Source: Tulasnella sp. 424 (lineage: Eukaryota > Basidiomycota > Agaricomycetes > Cantharellales > Tulasnellaceae). Taken from it: 64,000 nt of DNA. The notes below the pieces were generated by a model. It was given only the letters and a program-made list of their open reading frames with translations. It was not told the DNA's origin and made no database searches. Shown piece by piece: positions 1 through 13,900 of the stretch; position 1 is the stretch's first letter; every line of letters starts with the position of its first letter. The translations under genes and the position numbers were made by a program. Location of the stretch: positions 1 to 64,000 of the forward strand of contig WSUB01000098.1 in the NCBI GenBank assembly GCA_019633425.1, given 5' to 3'.

Positions 1-705
1 AGCTACGCCATTACGACCAGCAGCATCACTCAACCAGCTGGTTATACCACTCCACCCACCCTTGCTGGCGACTTGTCTACCGGCTTTGCTACTGACTCTC
101 CCATTCCAATCCCGTGAGTGCCTTTGGGAGTGGGACTCTATTGTGACCTTCGCTTTCTGACGCGTTTTCGCAATCAGAACCATCCCGACGACTTACTACC
201 CCGGTCTAGGACAGATTTCGCCCTTGGCTAAGAACATGTCAGTCTGCTTCCTATGACATCGCCGCCGCGTCACTGACACTCTCCATCTAACAGCGCCACC
301 TCGACTACGACAACTACTACCTCAAAGGCAGCCACGACGACCACCGCGTCGAAGACTACGACAAGCACTACGTGAGCCAAGCTGGATGGGACCTTTAGCC
401 CCACACGTTAACCAATCTATCGATTCACAGGAAGGCCTCCACTACCACCACCGCCAGCGGTGCTTCTCAGACCCAATACGGCCAATGCGGGTACGTGGCA
501 GGGAAAAGGCCGGTAAAGACTCTCCATGGCTGACTGCTACTCTTTGTTCCACTAGTGGAACTGGTTATACTGGGGCGACAGTGTGCGTCTCACCTTACGT
601 TTGCACGTATTCGAACGACTACTACAGGTACGCGCGCGTTGAAAGAGCTCGCAAAATCCCCGGGACTGAATCTTCGCTTTTCATCCACCTAGCCAATGCC
701 TTTAA
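1..705 (+). CDS. 3' part of a secreted CBM1-tailed carbohydrate-active enzyme (partial)
   Basis: The window opens inside a gene. Splicing at introns about 116-178, 233-292, 373-430, 491-555 and 628-692 gives a Thr/Ser-rich linker followed by a complete fungal cellulose-binding module (CBM1). The module starts QTQYGQCGG, contains the paired cysteines and the aromatic residues of the flat binding face, and ends in SQCL just before the stop at 703-705. CBM1 modules anchor secreted plant-cell-wall enzymes to crystalline cellulose. The catalytic domain lies outside the window, and the remaining stretch (SYAITTSS... to ...PGLGQISPLAKN) does not let me name its family; an LPMO, esterase or glycosidase are all possible. 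The gene converges on the SLD5 gene, with 200 bp between stop codons. The CBM1 call is firm; the parent enzyme is unknown. Confidence 0.9.
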
Positions 706-905
706 GGTGTTGATGTGTGGTCGGCTCTGGGTTTTTACGGATGTACCTCTTCGATCTCAAACCGATACAATCATATCCTTGACACTGTTTCGAACTCGAG
801 CGCATTCATCTCCCAGTTACGCATTTGAGCGACAGGTTTCAACGTTCTATTCTTCACAAAGCAAGTTGAATTCAAACCAAAAGGAAGGGTAGATGAGCCG
901 AGTTA

Positions 906-1894
906 CTATACGAGACTAACTTGACCCCGGGCTAAGAGGGTTTCAACCGTCCGGTATCGTAAGAGATGGATTGATCCTTGCTCGAGCTTGATCTTGTCTC
1001 CGCTACGTCGAGTGTCACGAGTCAGGCCAGCGCCGCACTAGAGAAAGGAACAACGTACTCTGGAAGCAAGACATCCGGACATGGCACACGGGCATGTATG
1101 AAGACAGGATGATCCCTATCTGGTCGTGTAACTGAGCGCAGCAGGGGTCTTGTTAGCCCATCCTTCTTTCGAGAACAAGTTCCGAGACCCACTCATGGAA
1201 GTGCCATCCGGGAACGTTTGGTCCAATGCATGCGTACTCTCCGGAAGAGCATCTAGCACCGTAGCGTGAAAGTGGTTGGCTAACATTTGCTGATACCTAG
1301 AAATGAATGAAACACGAAGGACTCCTCGTAAGAGCGTGTCACCGCAAACCGCGATGAGTTGGAATTTTTCGTACCGTTGCGCGTGCAGTAATTCGGCGTT
1401 TGAAAGCTTCTGTTGCTCTTCGGGAGTTTGCAAAATAAACGCGGCGTATTTCTCGATCTTGTGAATACGGGCGTCGCTATTAGATCAAGGGGATGCATTC
1501 GGCGAAGATGAGGGCACACTGACTTTATGCAGCCTCACGCGCATGTAGGACCGAATCAAGAACTTAGCGCGTTCCATATCCGTCTTTACGAGCGTTATCC
1601 TCAAATGTTCTTCCTCCGTAGTGGATTCGTCGCTTTGGAGCGCGGATACGACGAGACCCTACTGAATTCCGCTGTCAGAGAGGCCCCATCTTGATTGTGG
1701 TTTCCGGAAGTTGCTCTCTCGCATACCTGTTCATGAAGCTTTTGCATGAGGTCATCGATGAGCGCTGCTTGGAAGACGAGCAGGTCTGGGGCGTGTCGCT
1801 CGTCGAGCCATGCGCGGATGAGTCTGGCGATGGGGTCCTCGTCCGTGTCGACCGCGAATTGGTGGTCGTCGAGCGTTGCGTCTGAAAAGTCCAT
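906..1894 (-). CDS. SLD5: GINS complex subunit Sld5 (DNA replication)
   Basis: Sld5 is one of four GINS subunits. With Cdc45 and Mcm2-7 it forms the CMG replicative helicase in the nucleus. Six exons (1894-1727, 1658-1524, 1457-1375, 1296-1193, 1119-1059, 1002-906) join in frame to give 215 aa, close to the usual family length. Family signatures include LIRAWLDERHAPDLL near residue 30, the LIRSYMRVRLHKIEKYAAFIL helix segment (residues 86-106), the HPVFIHAR strand, and the C-terminal B-domain ending LLRYRTVETLLARGQVSLV. The first acceptor must be TAG|GGT, because an earlier acceptor would put a stop in frame. It is divergent from the CFIm25 gene across 192 bp. I see no truncation. Confidence 0.93.
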
Positions 1895-2086
1895 GTGAGC
1901 TGCTAAATGATGGCTTGAAGACTTGTTTCGTGAATAGTTTATTCTTGGTTAAAGGGGCTCTTGGGCCTGGATGCACAGGGGAAGGAGAAGCTCTGGAAGG
2001 ATTTGACGCGGGTCTCGGCGTTTGTTTGAATCTCGACTGTAGCTGTTTTCTCCAAACTCTCCGCATTCTGGTTCTTTTGGTTAACC
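1895..2086. promoter_or_regulatory. Short divergent promoter between SLD5 and CFIm25
   Basis: Only 192 bp separate the start codons of SLD5 (leftward) and the CFIm25 gene (rightward), so both must share this control region. I see no convincing TATA element, as is common for housekeeping genes. The regulatory role is inferred from position alone. Confidence 0.5.
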
Positions 2087-3324
<1,238 letters not shown>

Positions 3325-5640
3325 ACTATCCTTTTTTTTACTGGTCACGTTTCTCAGAACCGTTCAATGAAAAAATTCTACTGGCCGCATCCGCATGTTC
3401 GAGCTTTGGACGAGTTTTTCTTGCAAAGCTTAAGACGTAAATGGACGCATGGCGAACACGAATGCCTTGAGCCGCCGGTCCGGAACAGCCTCATACGGCT
3501 TGGCTTGCCTCGGTTTAGGCTATTTCCTCCCCACGTAGGATGGGGAAGGGGAGATGGGCCGTTTTCAGCTCTTTCGCCATCCGGTTTTTCCTTCTTTGCT
3601 GCTAAAGGAAAGCACTCGGTCGTCTGGTGTGAGGTAGGCTTGAGAGTGCAGTTATCATGGATACTGTGCTAACGGACGGCCACTCGAACGCCTAGACGCA
3701 GCACTCGTACTCTTCAATGAAGTTTAGCAAGTCTTTCACGAAAAAATATTTTAGCCGCCATCGGATGGTACCTCGCTCGATTTCAGCATTTTACGACCTG
3801 CCCCGGAATGTCTCTACATTGTCTGAAGATCCCCGTCGCAGGCCTCGACTCTCTCGAAGGACTTCCGATTAGCACTGCCATCAGATTCGTAGTAAGAGGC
3901 CCTCCCTGCAGATTTCCATATCGATTTGGAAAGAAAGGGGCACGAGTTCACGTTCGTGCGGTCGGTCGTTCAACTTTCGGTGTCGTCCACAAACGTGAAC
4001 TATTTTCTTTCCACACACGGTCGACGTCCCCGTCAAGGTTTTTTTGCCAAGGTAAGATCCTTTGGACTTTTGTAAAAAAAAAGGTTTTGGACGTCCGTCT
4101 CTGTCGGCTTTCTCCCTTCCGGCGGGACTTTTTGACGAGGTACGCGAGAGAAGAGAGCTCGAGGTTTTTCCAGCGCCAAAAGTAAATTTTTTTTTAACCT
4201 TTCCCCGCTCTCCGATCGCTAAACCTCATTACGGAAACTATTGTCCCGCTTTTCACATGCCTCCACACTCGTCCTTAAAAAGTGCTTAAGAATGGGGTTG
4301 ATTTACGTTGAGGTTGCCGTCAGTAGTAGTACCTAGTTTAGGTGTAGTCCGAACTGGTTTTTGTCATTTCCCCTTTTTTGCGACTCCGGACTTCGGATTC
4401 TGGAGTTGGCGCCTCGGCTACAGGATTGGGACTGGTGTGTGAAGCTGCGCGCGGGGTTTGGCGAGGTCGTTCTGCCGCTTTGGTGATGACGTTCATGGCA
4501 TGATGGCAAGGTCTCATGATGTTGTGATGGTGGTTCTTGAGCTCATGCCGGGGTGTCTGTGCACGTCGATGGCTCTAAAATGACATGGCCGTCCTGCTTC
4601 GCGATGAGTCTCGTCTTCTAAGTATAGGAATGGGTTCACCAGTCAGAGGATTCATCTCATCCTTCCACTGACTTGGGATGCACCCCATGACGCCGGAATC
4701 AGCAAAGTGGCCAATGAATCCCATGAAAACGTGTCTGTTTGTGCATCCGGGTACCTTTATCTCGGTAAGAGGATCTGGGAACCGAACGGCGCTTTAAAAA
4801 AAGTGTGATTCCTTGTTGTGTGTTTTCTCCTTCTTGATCGGAACGGCGGTGGTAAGGAAAGGGGAACACATGATGTGCTCTTGTGGCAATGCCTCGTCAT
4901 TTCGGGCGAATCGGATGTCACCGTCCGCAATTGGCGACGAATATGAAATGGAAAACACACAACAACTGACCACCTAGGGTTGTTTGTCGGAGGGAAGGAG
5001 GTGGGCGGGGTACAGAGATCTAGACTTCGGACCGATTGCGCGATCCCAGTCCATTCAACGGACCTTGGAAATTTTGAGCCCGCGGGGTAAGTAAACACTG
5101 CTAAGCGCGCTGAGTGATGAGAGTACTAATGGAAGGGCCCGAGTGAATAATGTGACCTGTGTTTTTTTTTTCATGTCGTGCGCTGAAAAGCTGTGGTGCT
5201 TCGGAGTCGGCCGAATACAGAGAGCGTCAAGAAAAGAGAGGCAGCGAGTGATTTAGAGTTGAGTCCGATTATTCGGGTCTCTGCGGTGTTGGAAGCACAT
5301 GATGGTCCAGATTTTGTTGGTGGTCGGTTGTTGTCATTTGTTTCAGGAAAGTGGTCAGGACGTGAATTTTCCCGAGACACTCTTTCACCAATTATCGCTT
5401 TTTCTCTCAGCTCGCTCACTCCAAGCTGCAGTGTGGTTGCCTCAAGTCCCCAGCAGATTTCACCATCTTCTTTCATCTGGCTGATGATCTGAGCTTCAAC
5501 CTTGCACCTCGCTCGTCATCCTTGCCTCACCACCACACTCACCCGTGACACCCTCTCGTACCGTCAAACGTTCCTCACCCTTGCCTAATACGCATTCCCC
5601 CACTTGCTGACACACTAGAACCCGCACAAGCAATTGCAAG
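3325..5640. other. Gene-poor interval between CFIm25 and the SulP gene
   Basis: Several open frames of 75-125 codons occur on both strands, but none has a recognisable domain or a convincing exon chain. On the minus strand, about 4590-4750 reads as an open stretch including QWKDEMNPLTGEPIPILRRR, which looks protein-like but which I cannot assign. From 5510 to 5640 the plus strand becomes pyrimidine-rich, a typical fungal leader for the gene starting at 5641. I see no RNA gene here. Confidence 0.5.
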
Positions 5641-8600
5641 ATGCCTGCCAGAGACCCTCGCATCAGTCCAAGACGCAACATCGGAGGTTCAATCCTCCCT
5701 TCAACGACTTTACCAATGCCCGGGTCCTACACATCTGCGCCCGCTCCTCCGCCCCCTCTCACTGCGATCATGCCCCCTCAGGCCTCAGCTCAACACCTCA
5801 GATCTTCCTCTGGGCCAGGGACTTCCTCTTATCTCCCGGGAACGAGCAACACCTACAACGCCTTCGATGATTCAGAGGACGACGCCAATTCCGTGCTAGA
5901 TGACGATCATCAGAGCCGCTCTTACCACAACCGCCGCGGTAGTGCAGGAATGAGAACACCCCCTCCCGTCAATTCGGGTCCCCAGTGGCTCGTAGCCAGT
6001 TATCAAAACTCTCCAAAACGACCGAGGTGGGTGCACTTTCTCCGCTCCTCCCCCCTCCGCCTTCCCGATCACTTACACACGTATATTATTTTAAAAGCCA
6101 TATGCAGCGACGAGGTTCATCGTCGACGTACAGAAGCGATGTCTTCTCCGACACCGCGGACGTCATCCGTGCCCGCACGGCGTTGTTGGCGGACATGCCT
6201 TACAGACGCAGCCCAAGCACGCACAACCTCCCATTATCAGCGGCGACTCAAACGTCCTTTGTTACGGCCGATGACGGGGGAGAGCGTTTTTACCCTGCGA
6301 CATACGTACCGCCTGCCTCGGCGAGGTATGACAGCAGCAGCAGCGTCAACAACGGTAACGCTGATGTCATACTACCACCTTCGGTCGACACGGCCGCAAG
6401 CACTGCTACAGCAACACCGATAGTCTCGTCCGCACCAACCGGAATCTTCCACTCTCACCATCCTCTCCTCCCAGCACCAGCCCTCGCTCCATTGGAAACC
6501 GTGATCGAACGTCCCTCACCCACCTCGACCTCCCCATCTTCGTCCACTTCCAACAGTCCGCGCAATGCGTCTCCATCAGGCCTCAGTCGGATGTTTGCGA
6601 GGGAAAAGTCTAAATCCAGGTCACGTTCTCCTGCTCCGGCTCCACGCGCCAAGGTCCAGGATGAGGATGATGCTGGTGGTGTGCCAAGAGTGTTGGTGCG
6701 ACGCGCGACTGGTGAGGAGGACGAAGAGGAAGAAGTTTCGGGAAGTGCTACGCCTACTCCGAACGGGGATGTCGAACACGCGAGGAGTAATGGTGTCTTG
6801 GTGGATATGCAAAACGGGCAGCACGAAGATGCGACCGAGACTTCCAGGCTCCTGCCATCCAACGGCGCCTTGCCAACTTCGTATGGCGATCCCGTCCAAG
6901 GACCCGCGAAATCGTACCTCGCTACGACGAAGGGGAACATCGTCGACAGGATATCCAACGCGTCGAGAGCGTTAGCGAAACGGAGTACGTACTCCTCAGT
7001 CGCGAAAGAAGCTGTTTCGTCCATCCCGGCCGTGATCCTGGGCATGCTCTTGAACATCTTGGACGGCGTCAGTTACGGGTTCATCATGTTCCCCACCGGG
7101 GCGCTTTTCGCTGGTAAACGCCAAACCGCAGCGTCTTCGTTTCTCAATCTTAAACTGACACTTCCCTTCTGATCAGGTTTTGGAGGGATCGGCGTGTCCA
7201 TGTTCTTCGTAACGACCATCATCGCGCAACTCGTCTACTCTCTCGGCGGGAGCACGTTTGCAGGCGCCAACGGCAGCATGATGATCGAGGTCGTGCCCTT
7301 TTTCCACATGATCGCGAACGGGATCGTCGAAGTCGTTGGTGAAGATGACGTCGAGACCGTCGTCGCTACGACTATGGTCGCTTTTGCGTTTAGTTCGGTT
7401 ATTACCGGTGAGTCTTTTCTTTTTCCAGGCTGTGATTTTTTAGGGCGATTATGTGGATGTGAGATCTGGAGAGTCAGATCTGGGATCGCGTGTCTTCGGG
7501 GGGCTGGGCTTTTTTGTGGCGTTCCGTAATCGGTGGCGGCGTCATTTGGGCTGGAGGCTTACTCCCCGCCCACGTGGAAAAACGAACGTCTCCCCGATCG
7601 AAGTTAGAAAACTGACTGAACCTTTATTTCTCTTCCTATCATCTTTGACATATTCGTTTAGGAATCACGTTCTACATCTTGGGTCGATTCAAACTTGGAA
7701 ACGTCATCGGATTCTTCCCTCGACACATCCTCGTTGGATGCATCGGAGGCGTTGGAGTCTTTTTGGTCGAGACTGGGTGAGTGCACCTCTTGTTATTAAG
7801 CTCGCCCGATTCGTTTTTCCCTTCTTTGGGGTGCTGGGAGATTTGGATCTTGAGAGGGATTTTTGGGTGTTACGGCATCGCCGTCTGGTCTCTTTAGCGT
7901 CCCTCTGTTTTGGGCATAACGGGACATATGACGTCCCACACAAGCTCATCTCATTTAACTCCCCCCCTTGTTTCTTGTTGGCGCGATCGGATGACCCGAT
8001 GGCGTGGTCGTCGATCGGCATGGGACTGACACACACCTGGCCCCCCCTCCCCTTGCTACAGGTTGGAAGTTAGTGCATCGCTCAACGACGATGAAGGTTT
8101 CACCTACACATGGAAGACCGCCAAACTCTTCTTGACCAACACGCATGTGATATCGTTATGGGTGCCTGCGTTCGCCTTGGCGGTGATGTTGAGGATCATC
8201 ACGCATAAAGTTCATCATCAGTTGATCTTCCCCATGTGTAAGTCTGCCCCCTTCCTCCTTCTCTCTACCCGTGTGTTGTCGTGCGCGGAGATGTGTGGAT
8301 GAAAAAGCTGATGCTGAGTTGGTGGGTGTTTTGTAGTCTTCCTCGCCATCCCTTGCATCTTTTACATCGTCAAAGCCATTATTGGCGTCGACTTGGAGAC
8401 GTTGAGAAAAACTGGATGGGTGTTTGATGTTGGCGCGCAGAGCGCTCCGTGGTATCAGTTCTACAAGTACTACAGTACGTTTTACCGTGTCTCCCCTCTG
8501 CTTTCTTACTTGCCTGACGTCCTCCTGCGTGTTGCGCGCGTTAGATTTCCGCAAGACCAGTTTCCCCGCTCTCCTTGCTACCATGCCCACTCAGCTGGCC

Positions 8601-10812
8601 TTGCTCTTCTTCAACATCTTGCACCCCCCGCTGAACGTTCCCGCGCTAGGTATGTGATGACCGTTCACGGGTCTGGCCGGGAGGTGGTTTACTGATGGAG
8701 CGACGCAGCCGTATCTCTCAACGTCGATGATGTCGATACCAACCGCGAATTGGTCGCACATGGTATCTCCAACGTGCTTGCCGGGTGCTTGGGAACGGTG
8801 CCGAATTACTTGGTTTACGTGAACACTCTCATGTATGTTGTTGCCCTTTTTTGGGATCGGGCTCACTCTTACGTAAAACCCTTGAACAGGTTTTACCGAG
8901 TCGGAGGTGGATCGAGAATCTCTGGATTGCTTCTCGCTGCTGCTACGTTTGTACTGCTGGTCATCGGCACGGCTCCCATTGGGTACATACGTGAGTCGCG
9001 GTGCATTCAGTTATAGGACGTATCGACTGAGCCCTTTTTATGAATCGTTAGCTATCATGCTCGTCGGAGCTCTCATCTTTGTCCTCGGTATCGACCTCAT
9101 CAAGGAAGCAGTCTGGGACACCAGGCACCGGACCAGCACGTGAGTAGCGCACGTTCATGAACTCTTAATTGGACTGAAGGTGCTGATAGTCCGATTTACC
9201 TCTATGACGTATAGGTCGGAGTACATCACGATAATTGCCATCATGGTTTGCATGTCCCTCTGGGACTTTGTTATCGGCGTGCTGTTCGGCATCGTCCTGG
9301 CATGTGAGTATTTCGTTCCGCTTCCACTGTACCTTGCGTTAGGATTTACTAACGTGACCGGGGGACATCTAGGTATCTTCTTTGTCGTGCAGAACTCACG
9401 CAGGCGAAGCGTCCGTGCCCTTTACACTGGAGCGTCTAGCATGTCCGCAGTCCGAAGACCCAGCGCTCATCGGGAGTACCTTCGGGAAGTTGGAAAACAG
9501 ACTGTCATTATGCGGTTGCAAGGTAATTAGCGAGATAAAATGGGCCGTCGACGATATCTAACCCTTCGTCAACTACAAAGGCTTCTTGTTCTTCGGAACC
9601 ATCACCCACGTTGAGGAGACGATCCGCAAACTGCTCGACCAAGCAGCATGGGAACAACATCCTATCCGATTCCTCATTATCGACCTCGCTCTGGTTGGAG
9701 GCCTCGACATGTCATCCGCTGAAGCTTTCGCAAGGGTTAACCGATTACTCACCGCCAAGGGCGTCACGTTGATATTTTGTGGCGTCCTTGCGGACTCCGC
9801 CGTTGCTCACGCGTTGCAAGCGGTTGATCTATGGACTGATCATGAAGAGGGCGTGGAAGCTTTCGAGGATTTGAATCAGGCTCTTGAATGTACGTTTCCC
9901 CTATCCTCTCTCTTGGCTTGGGGACAGGGTACTAATGGGAGCACAGGGACCGAAAACGCATATCTTCGAGCGTGGTTCACAGCGACGTATCAGCAAAAGG
10001 TCGAGCGAGTCGATAAGCCTATTGGTATGTTGCACGCCCCAGCCAATCCAAGTGAACGCCTCCCTTACCCGATGAATCGGCTGGTTCCTGTAGAGTTCCC
10101 TGGCAAGCGTCAAAACTCTCCTATACGGCTAACCGAGTCCTTCCAAAACTCTCCACGTCGTAATCAGTTGCACGACGCTGGTACGCGTATAATGCCGCGT
10201 AAGTCAAGCCCTACGATCCGAACTCTGCTTCTAGCAAGCATGCTGATTGGCCCTGGAAAACAGCGGAGCTCGTCCAAAGCGCTCAGTCTCCCGACACCGA
10301 ACCGATCAACACCATGCTCAAAGCGTTCTCTTCCTATGCCACCGACTTGGACGAAGCTTTCTACGGTCAACTGGTCCCATACTTCAAGCAGGTCGTCATT
10401 CCCGGTGGTCACGTTCTCTTCAGCCAAGACGAGGAGTCCGACGGTCTCTACCTCATTCAACATGGTGTTATGCGCGCGATCTACCGCTTCAAGGTGGACC
10501 ATGCGCATCCCGTGGAAGAAAGCATGGTCAGCGGAACTCTAGCCGGAGAGTTATCCGCACTCTCGAAAACGCCTCGGAATGCTACGGTGACGGCCGAACG
10601 CGAATGTGTCTTGTGGAAACTGTCTCTAGACGAGCTTGACCGCTTGGAGCGGGAACAACCTGACACTGCAAGAACGTTCATTAAACTTATTCTAAAAGGT
10701 GCGCACCGATCATCAGTGGCCTACCGAATGTTAAGACTGATGGTCTGCAACGTCTTCAGCCGCCAAAAGTGACTATGATCTCCTCCTCGCATCTATGGCA
10801 AGTCGAGCATGA
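5641..10812 (+). CDS. VSB1: SulP (SLC26-type) transporter with STAS and cyclic-nucleotide-binding domains, Vsb1-like
   Basis: Seventeen exons give about 1,226 aa. In order: a disordered Ser/Pro-rich N-terminus (to about 6960); a SulP membrane domain starting near [16 protein letters not shown] and including [16 protein letters not shown]; a STAS domain (about 9581-9870: [14 protein letters not shown], then [20 protein letters not shown]); and a cNMP-binding domain (10340-10690: [23 protein letters not shown], then [15 protein letters not shown]). This order matches the fungal Vsb1/YGR125W group, which supports basic amino-acid accumulation in vacuoles; transport of sulfate should not be assumed. 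The second acceptor is at 6097 by phase. The junction between 10180 and about 10264 is the only uncertain one. A short last exon (10760-10812) ends the protein. The gene is convergent with the RhoGEF gene, 135 bp apart. Confidence 0.92.
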
Positions 10813-10947
10813 TGCCTTGACGTACGACCGCTCTCTGTAATGCAAACACGTAGTTGTATATTATTCGAAATACTATTATTACGCAGTCTTCAGGTAGCAG
10901 TGGGAATGCAATTACTAGCTTTTGTCATTATTCGTACAGAGATTGAA

Positions 10948-13900
10948 CTATCGACCCTTCCTGCTCAAACTCCTCAAGAGACCACCTTTGCGCTCTTCAG
11001 TTGCGGAGGACGAAGATAACTTGCTTCCGAGCAGCAGAGGGCGGGGCCCACCCATGACCGACGCGCGCTTTGGATCTGCCGCTCGACGATGCTGAGGTTG
11101 CACCGCCATCGTCGAGTTTACGTCGCTCGTCGTCCATGGGATTTCTCCCCTCTCCATCTCGCGCATAACCTTTTGAAACTGAGCGGACCACCACTGTCGT
11201 TCCAGCCTTTCTGGGGACTCCTCTCCCTCGGGTCGTCTCCCGCCATTCATAGTGAGCTGAGATGGGCTGTGCAGAAGAGGCGCTCCAGAGGACAGCATGG
11301 CAAATATCGACTCCCGGGACTTGGGCAGAGGACTCAAGGAACAGAGAATGTCTGAACCAAGTTTCGGAGGAAAGCAGAGCGATCGGAGGGTGTGGCTTGC
11401 ACACTTGTTGAACGCGTCGAACCACTTTGATCTTGCCTCTTCGAGAATATTGGGGGGTGCCAGCGCCATCCTTGAAGTCATCCGCTCTGGGAGGCTAATG
11501 TAGACAGGGATAGCATAAGGCGAGCTCAAGAGATCGCGGTCTTGACCAGGCGTCATAGGGAGCAAGTCGATAGATAAAAGATGTTCTTGGTCTAGCCAAT
11601 TCAATGTTAGTGCCCCGAAATGCTTTGGTGACAGGGAGGACGTACCAAGTTTCCCTGACAGGTTCTTGACTCCGAGGACTCGAGAAATTCCAACGTCATC
11701 CAACACACGCCAGGAATCTTTGCCCTCGCCGCTCTTTGGACTTCGCAATGGGTTGCGCTCGGACACAGGAGCGGTTAGAAGAACCAGGTCGGTGAAGACG
11801 AAAGCGTAGATTGGGACTTCGCGTTTCCCCTTTAGAGAGCGTAATGAGGACCGTCTCCGTAAGCCTGCACTCTCTGGATAGGCGGCGTAGGGATCTCTCG
11901 ACATGTAGTCTTGGTCGAACGAGGCGCATGACGATGCGATCGAATCTGGCCTCATACTCTGAGCAGTGGTCGAAGGGGACACGATCCCAGAAGACGATGT
12001 TGTGGAACGGGTACCGTCCGAAACCGCGTCACCAAAGCTGGGCTCTGTGGAGAAATCGGACGCCATGGAGTCAGGTCGCGAGTACTGGCCGTAGGATTGA
12101 AGGTTCGGATCGAATGGCTGCTGAAATCGGGGTGATGTGATTGGAAGAAGTTTGTTCATGTTGGCGTTGAAGGGAAGGCGGGCCTGAGAAGGCGTTGCAG
12201 GGGTTGGCTTCAAAGGCTCCGCTACGGTCGGTCCAGGCAACGAGGCGGGGCTTGATTCCAGCTGCACTCGTTCCTTCTCGTTGGGGAATACACGCCGAAG
12301 AAGTCCTTGAGCAATGAGCCGCCTTTCGCGACTCGCGAGAAGGAACCCGTCAGGGAGTCCTCTAATGCGCTCGGTAAGACTCTTTACAAGATCGTATTCG
12401 TCCTCTCGAGCTTTGACCTCCTGCATGACCTTAATCACCATGTCCGTTGAATGCATCAACGAGAAGGTGGCCAGGTAGTCGGGATGATTCCGGGGGGTCA
12501 ACTCTAGTAAGCGCTGGAATGGCAGTGCAGTTAGCAAGACAATCCGTGAACAATAGCCACTGAAGCTGCTAACTCACCTTGAAAAACAGAGGGTACTTCA
12601 TCAGTCGCTGGATTGGTTTTAGGAGGAAGCTGGATAGAGGCATTCCAGCGCATTCCGGAGACGCAGTTTGAATTCGGATAAACTCGCCAAGGTCACTGTG
12701 CCGATCCTGTGCCATTTCCGCAATCAACTGTGACGCGACCTCTAAGCGGACCAAATACGGCTGGTGGAACTCGAGACAGGGAACGAAGGCTCTCAACGCC
12801 TCTGCTACCTGAAGGACGATGGGATACTGAGCGGAACGTATATCCAGGAGGGCGGTAGATATATGAGAATGGAGGCGGATGATGTCGTCCAACCAGTCGA
12901 AAAGGAATGATACGTCGGGAGGTAGACCGGGGATCCATTTACCGTTCTTGGTTCGCAGAGGTTGTACAAAGAGGCGAAGAATAGTGCGAAGGCTCTCGAC
13001 GAATTCTTGTTCAGTATTGCAGAGCTCCCAGATGACTTCTTGGCGACGCATTTCGATGGCGCCGTACTTCTCCAACAGTGATCGCAAGGCGTCGGCCGGG
13101 AGGGTCGACTTCCATGTCTTTGACGCGGACGCGAGGGGCTTATCGATGGTATGTTGGCCACTACCGCTGGATGCATCATCAGTGCTTGAGCGGGAAGACT
13201 GAGAATGTTCTTGGGATCTCCCGTCGGGCTGACGAGCACCTGTACTCCGTTTATTGGCAAAGACTTCAGCCCCGTTCATTGAGGCATCGTAGAGAGCATC
13301 GTGCGCTCCAACTTTAGAATGCTTCGGTTCCGGACCAAGACCAACGGCATCCGGAGACCACGAATGGTGATTTGTAGCCTCTCGATCCTCGATTACGGAT
13401 TCGTTGTCCGAATATTGAGACATCGATTCGATGCTGGGTGCTCTCGGAAGCGCATCGTTTGATGATATTGAAGTCGACGGCTGAATGACGATCGAGGGGC
13501 TGGAGGCTGGCAGTGACGGGGAGGGGAGCCTTGAATCGTACCCATTTGTCCAGGATGCTCCGTATTGGCTATTCCCCCCGTCCTCGCGAGGGCCTCTGGA
13601 AGCAGCCCTGCTATTGGAGTCCCGAGTGCCTTTAGAGCGCTCGCGGTCTCTAGGGGCATGGTCGTAAGGGACGGGTTTGCTTGAAGCTAGGTGTTTGACA
13701 TTGGCGGGCGATGGTTCAAGAGAGAAATATAAGTCGTCGATGTTGCTCTGACCGACATGCCTCCCGTCGGCTGGGTCGGACGCGGCGTCAGGATTTGGGG
13801 AGGCCGAGATACGATTCAGAGACGTAGCCGCGGTCAACCCGAACGCATTTCCGTCGTCGTCATCCAGGACATGTACCTGGACAAAGTCTCGTTCGTCACC

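Noticed and set aside
4590..4750. Protein-like minus-strand stretch with PLTGEPIP
   Set aside because: No flanking exons or family match that I can defend; mentioned only as interval content.
5680..5720. tRNA-like B box (GGTTCAATCC)
   Set aside because: No A box or cloverleaf around it and it lies in the first coding exon of the SulP gene.
6455..7057. 200-codon open frame on the minus strand
   Set aside because: Antisense of the disordered N-terminal exon of the SulP transporter; no domain.
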